Assembly (NCBI GenBank): GCA_024364735.1
Contig: JAGFNQ010000872.1
Coordinates: 310,001 to 374,000, forward strand
Reading direction: 5' to 3'
DNA from: Boesenbergia rotunda
Lineage: Eukaryota; Streptophyta; Magnoliopsida; Zingiberales; Zingiberaceae
DNA length: 64,000 bases
In this document: piece after piece, positions 60,801 through 64,000 of the stretch
How the letters are laid out: each line of letters opens with the position of its first letter
Numbering within the stretch: position 1 is the stretch's first letter
Position numbers and translations under genes: made by a program
The notes under the pieces: generated by a model
The model's database searches: none
What the model saw: the letters and a program-made list of their open reading frames with translations, nothing else
What the model was told of the DNA's origin: nothing

Positions 60801-61933
60801 GGTTCGTTGTTAATGGAGAAGAAAGCAAAGTTTATCGACTTCACAAAGCTCTTTATGGATTGAAGCAAGCGCCAAGAGCATGGAATTTCAGGATTGATTC
60901 ATATTTGCAAAAGAATGATTTTGCAAAAAGTTCAGTGGAACCGTCTCTATATGTGAAGAAGTGTGATGCTGATTTTCTAGTAGCATGTCTCTACGTGGAT
61001 GATCTCATTTACACCAGTACCAGCAAAGCGTTATTGGAGAAGTTCAAAAAGGCGATGATGGATGAATTCGAGATGACGGATCTTGGATTAATGAAGTATT
61101 TTCTCGGTTTTCAGGTGAAACAAAGCAAAGGAGAGATTTTTATTTCACAAGAGAAGTACATTGCTGATATATTAAAGAAATTTCGCATGGAGAAAGCCAA
61201 AGCTGTAGCAACTCCTATGGCTCTTAATGAGAAGCTTCTACAGGATGATGGTGCTGAGAAGTTTGACTCGAAGATCTATAGAAGCCTCGTTGGTTCATTA
61301 ATCTATCTAACCCACACGAGGTTGGATATTGTTCAGAGTGTGAGTTTGCTATCAAGGTTCATGAGCAATCCCACCAAGACTCATTTTGCAGCAGCGAAGC
61401 GTGTCTTACGTTATCTGCAAGGAACAAAGCATGTTGGATTGAAGTATGCAAAGGAAGAAGACAGTAACCTTGTGGGATATGTTGATAGTGATTGGGCAGG
61501 AAGCATTGATGATCGAAGAAGTACTACAGGATATCTATTTTGTCTTGGCACAAAACCTATCTCCTGGAGTTCGAAGAAACAATCTACTGTAGCCTTATCA
61601 TCTGCCAAAGCAGAGTATATTGCAGCAAATGAAGCTATTCGTGAAGCAGTATGGTTAAGAAAATTATTGCTGGAATTACAGCAGAAGGTTGATCATCCAA
61701 CAACAGTATTGTGTGATAATCAATCAGCCATTGCTATGACAAAGAACCCGGTGTTTCATGCAAGGTCGAAGCACATTGAATTGCGCCACCATTTTATCAG
61801 AGAAATGGTATTAAAGAAGGAAATCACTTTGGAATTTATCCGGACACAGGACCAGCCTGCTGATGTTTTTACCAAGCCTGTAAATTTGGAGAAGCTCACC
61901 TTGTTTAAAGACTTTCTCAAGATTACAAATTAA
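57845..61933 (+). CDS. Copia gag-pol polyprotein, complete
   Basis: One uninterrupted frame of 1362 aa starts 8 bp after the primer-binding site. Gag begins with FDGEHYDYWSSQMETIF (UBN2/retrotrans_gag type) and has a CCHC zinc knuckle CYVCKKAGHESKDC near residue 290. The aspartic protease site is WFLDSGCSNH near 366. A pre-integrase HHCC-type zinc region (LWHLRYGHLNH ... CEGCVYGKQH) precedes the integrase core (HADICGP, TDRGGEF, QNGVAERKNRT) from about residue 560. The reverse transcriptase has KARLVAKGYSQ, QLDVKSAFLNG and the catalytic YVDDL near 1050. RNase H shows DSDWAGSIDDRRSTTGY and SSAKAEYIAANEA. The stop codon overlaps the polypurine tract. All catalytic motifs seen are intact, so the element may be autonomous. 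Confidence 0.96.
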   Translation: MATPSSSMFFSYSPSQIPIFDGEHYDYWSSQMETIFLSQDLWSIVNKGFEERYQEDSSSSSDEGDATVVKEQEKAAKENMMKNAMALRILQQSVSKTIYPRLYGLKKAKEAWSVLKMEFQGSEKVISIKLQGLWRDFDNLAMKESETVKSFFSRVVEIMNQIKCCGDEVPDKKVVEKVLRSLPQKFEHVVAVIEETKNLGELSVYELMGSLEAHERRVSKYSTPVEQAFQTKLNVSEKKQEQKDRTENNRESYGRGRGGRSRGRGRGRAGNQFRSREEQSWNRSGNTEGNCYVCKKAGHESKDCRFRCRRCRIPNHSERDCYYKDKQQQQQQGSQSTVNFSKENESKQVFYSCFNAVQDMNEVWFLDSGCSNHVTGNKENFVEIDNSYNSLLELGDSKKIRIEEKGVVAVKAANGEEKTINDVFYSPGIAQNLLSVGQMMKRGYKITFADGQCEIVDKNEKRIAVVKMTANNLFPLKMNSCLNIALKSEVIDEAQLWHLRYGHLNHKGLMLLKDKKMVIGLPRIQPTTTCFCEGCVYGKQHRLPFPKTSWRAKSPLELVHADICGPTQTPTIGNRRYFLLFVDDYTRMIWIYFLEKKSEAFTIFMSFKASAEKQSGHQIKTLRTDRGGEFIYKPFLNYCKEQGIQRQLTVKYTPQQNGVAERKNRTIVEMARSMLKGKGLPNSLWAEAVNTTAYILNRSPTKAVQNMTPYEAWHKKKPVVDHLKVFGCVAYALSTKQKEKFDEKSEKLVFIGYSDESKGYRLIDPKTNKLVISRDVVFDENAAWKWENETSQFHPMFSYPETSVAVPSSNPTDTAAASSSGTNSENEASVGETPPRRYRSLTDIYEQANFALATFEPQNFEEAAKEEKWRNAMKEEMLSIEKNDTWSLVNLPKGKEAIGLKWVFKTKFNEDGSVQKHKARLVAKGYSQQPGVDFTETFAPVARMETIRSVLALAAQMELEVFQLDVKSAFLNGVLEEEVYAQQPQGFVVNGEESKVYRLHKALYGLKQAPRAWNFRIDSYLQKNDFAKSSVEPSLYVKKCDADFLVACLYVDDLIYTSTSKALLEKFKKAMMDEFEMTDLGLMKYFLGFQVKQSKGEIFISQEKYIADILKKFRMEKAKAVATPMALNEKLLQDDGAEKFDSKIYRSLVGSLIYLTHTRLDIVQSVSLLSRFMSNPTKTHFAAAKRVLRYLQGTKHVGLKYAKEEDSNLVGYVDSDWAGSIDDRRSTTGYLFCLGTKPISWSSKKQSTVALSSAKAEYIAANEAIREAVWLRKLLLELQQKVDHPTTVLCDNQSAIAMTKNPVFHARSKHIELRHHFIREMVLKKEITLEFIRTQDQPADVFTKPVNLEKLTLFKDFLKITN

Positions 61934-61940
61934 GAGGGGG
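61932..61940 (+). other. Polypurine tract
   Basis: aagaggggg directly abuts the 3' LTR start and overlaps the polyprotein stop codon. It would prime plus-strand DNA synthesis. Confidence 0.9.
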
Positions 61941-62248
61941 TGTTAAATATAATGTAATTAGTAATCTTGATGTTAAGTTGGTCAATGCACTTAATGATCG
62001 TAGTAGGTGGCATGGGAAAGAGAAGTAAGTAAATGAGTATGGGAAAAAGGAGTAGAGTAAATGGGTTCTCTAGATCTTTCCTAAAGAGTCTATTTAAGGG
62101 GATTAAATCTCTAAGTGTTGTGTAGCCAAAAAAAGGCATTTTGGAGAAGAAATCAAGAGGCAGAGCAGTTAGCCAATATTTTCTTTAAAAAATCATTGTC
62201 AATATCTCTTTTCCTTGTTTCCAGAAATCCACCGCTGCCCAAATAACC
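61941..62248 (+). repeat. 3' LTR of the copia element
   Basis: 308 bp, the same as the 5' LTR by eye, with constant offset 4435 throughout and therefore no indel. It ends ...cccaaataacc, followed by actcaagag. Confidence 0.9.
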
Positions 62249-64000
62249 ACTCAAGAGTAAGGCAAGCAATTGGTTCATGATTTGTACATCTTGGACTATG
62301 AGAAGTGTTGACTCTACTACATTGTTCAGTGGGGTATAGACGATCCACATCACTGTGCTCGCTTGAAAGGAAAACAAGCAAATGAAGAAGAAGAAGAAGA
62401 AGAAGTAGTTTGAGAGGAAAGTGATGGATGGGTTCCCCTACCAAACCTTTGAATGATTCGAGTTTGGTGAGAGGGTTTAATTCAGCTGTCACTTTTGGCT
62501 ATTTCTCCATCACCTTAATTCATGACCCCAACCAACTCCTTGGGCAGGTTAATTTAAGCTGAATATTGCCTTCCCTAGCTACAAGCAACCCTATGAAATA
62601 ATGCATTTTTGACCTAATACGTTTGTCTTTTATCTCTTCAAAAATAAAAATATATATATAGGGAATAAAAAAGAAGAGAAGATCGAAAACAATATTCTTC
62701 ATTAATCATATTTAAGTTTGACTTTTCTTTCCTACCATGTGAGCTCCACACATTGATAGGGTTATATATATGTAGTTTTATTTCTCCCAAGTGAGATCCT
62801 TAAAATATATACTCAATGGATTAGTTGTCACCTCAGTTGATTCTTCTTTTTTAATCCTCTTAGACTTGGTGTTTATTTTCTATTTTATCCCTCTGGTTAA
62901 TACTGCAATGTTGCTTTATATAAAATTCAATACTACGTCATACTTTATAAACTTTAAAATCAACACCACTATGTTGTTGTATTTTGAAAATCAACACCAT
63001 CCTATTTTGAAAATGGTAAAGTAAAAAAAAGTAAAATTTAGTTCGTGATTGACAAAAGGGATAAAATAAGAAACAAGTGTGCTCATTAAAAAATTTGAAA
63101 GTTAAATACGTTTTTGTAAGAATTCTATAATTTTAGATACATCTTTTGGTTAATTGCAAATTTACAACGAATCAGCATCATCATAAAATTGATGAGTAAT
63201 TAACCTTTGCTAATAGCATAGCATTATGAGTTAATATAATTGAGCCATCACTCTATGCTAGTGATTTTTTTATTAAAAAAAAATCTTGTCACATGAAATT
63301 CAATTAATATCATGCAAAGTGTTTGTTGTTGGTGATTAAGACATATGGGATCATGCTTGGTATCTTCTGTCAATTATTAACCATATGATGCACGTTGAAG
63401 ATGCCAACAATTATTATAGGTCCTCAACTCACAAAACATTTATTTCGTTCTTGAATATATATTCTTTGTCCGTATGATTTAGGTGTCTGAGTCTCATCTT
63501 ACAATAATGATACTCTCAATGAAAAAAAAAAACTCAAGGAATATCTCAAGAACTGATATGGCAATGCATTCGATCGTAATTGCGGCGATTTCTGACGAGT
63601 TTACCGTGCTCCCCGGATATAGTTTGATTCGGGACGTCGGTCAAAGACCATCGGCAATATCCGAGTGACAATTGGATATGAGTGCGTTGACGTGGACATG
63701 CCGCCACGTTACTCCTTGAGACATTTCTTGAATTTGTTGCATTGTGAGTTTCATTATTTGATCATCTTCCTCCTAATTTATTTATTGATTTGAAATATAA
63801 TTTATACATATTAACCTTTAAAATATTTATTTTATTTAGATGTGGATCTAGAAATTAAAATTGAGGGCTTGAATTTAAATACTTAGTTACGGGTAATATA
63901 ATCAAGATTGTAATATAATTGGACCTGAAATATAATTTGGATTACATGATATTAGCTTTTTAATATAAATTATAAAACTTTAATTAACTTTTTTCAGATT
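62249..64000. other. Right-hand spacer, repeats only
   Basis: A short (GAA)n tract lies at about 62384-62406. About 62870-63150 is a single arm related to the foldback at 35985-36445. About 63570-63675 is a copy of the dispersed family (gcggcgatttctgacgag ... gtttgattcgggacg). The rest is AT-rich, and no gene is seen to the window end. Confidence 0.55.

Larger units (their letters stand above)
57506..62248 (+). mobile_element. Intact Ty1-copia LTR retrotransposon
   Basis: The 4743-bp element has a 308-bp 5' LTR, primer-binding site, one complete polyprotein frame, polypurine tract and a 308-bp 3' LTR. Reading the two LTRs side by side, I found no difference in 308 bp, which implies a recent insertion. 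Domain order (gag, protease, integrase, RT, RNase H) is that of Ty1-copia; there is no envelope-like frame. The outer 5-mers cattc (57501-57505) and, if the LTR is read as ending at 62247, cactc (62248-62252) match in four of five positions, so the exact end is uncertain. Confidence 0.93.

Overview
The window is plant nuclear DNA: intron-rich genes, a U2 snRNA gene with the plant-type USE/TATA promoter, a nuclear gene for a plastid Clp subunit, and AT-rich spacers full of LTR retrotransposon debris. The very GC-rich coding exons of the beta-glucanase and epoxide hydrolase genes beside AT-rich spacers suggest a commelinid monocot. A Zingiberales-type genome is possible, but that is a guess. All exon structures below were inferred by eye from GT/AG sites, reading phase and family knowledge.

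Layout, left to right. 1-655: end of an LTR. 1587-1782 (-): U2 snRNA. 3895-9026 (+): CLPP5, a plastid Clp protease core subunit (9 exons). 9688-11703 and 12904-14099: two solo LTRs, each with a perfect 5-bp target duplication and arrays of short palindromes. 15911-16986 (+): a 95-aa endosulfine/ARPP19-type protein (5 exons, one GC-AG intron). 18900-19640: dead copia fragment. 20531-22213 (-): DUF247 membrane protein. 22547-23432: RTE-type LINE 3' end with a hAT-like MITE inserted in its TTG tail. 26096-29033: probable 2.9-kb solo LTR. 30159-34776 (-): TRM-like protein (DUF3741 motif plus DUF4378), with a 0.56-kb tandem duplication in an intron. 37317-41839 (-): CBP60-family calmodulin-binding protein (8 exons). 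44340-46230 (-): decayed copia with LTR-like sequence. 47226-48521 (+): secreted GH17 beta-1,3-glucanase. 50941-54241 (+): soluble epoxide hydrolase with an altered nucleophile elbow. 57506-62248 (+): intact Ty1-copia element whose two 308-bp LTRs read as identical.

The genes are ordinary dispersed housekeeping or signalling genes and do not form a pathway. Two of them (CBP60, GH17) belong to families often linked to defence, but nothing here ties them together. The unusual content is in the repeats: a family of LTRs that share a 3' module but carry different palindrome arrays, a tRNA-derived SINE family with about ten fragments, a dispersed family that exists both as single arms and as a foldback element, and several small DNA transposons with readable target duplications.
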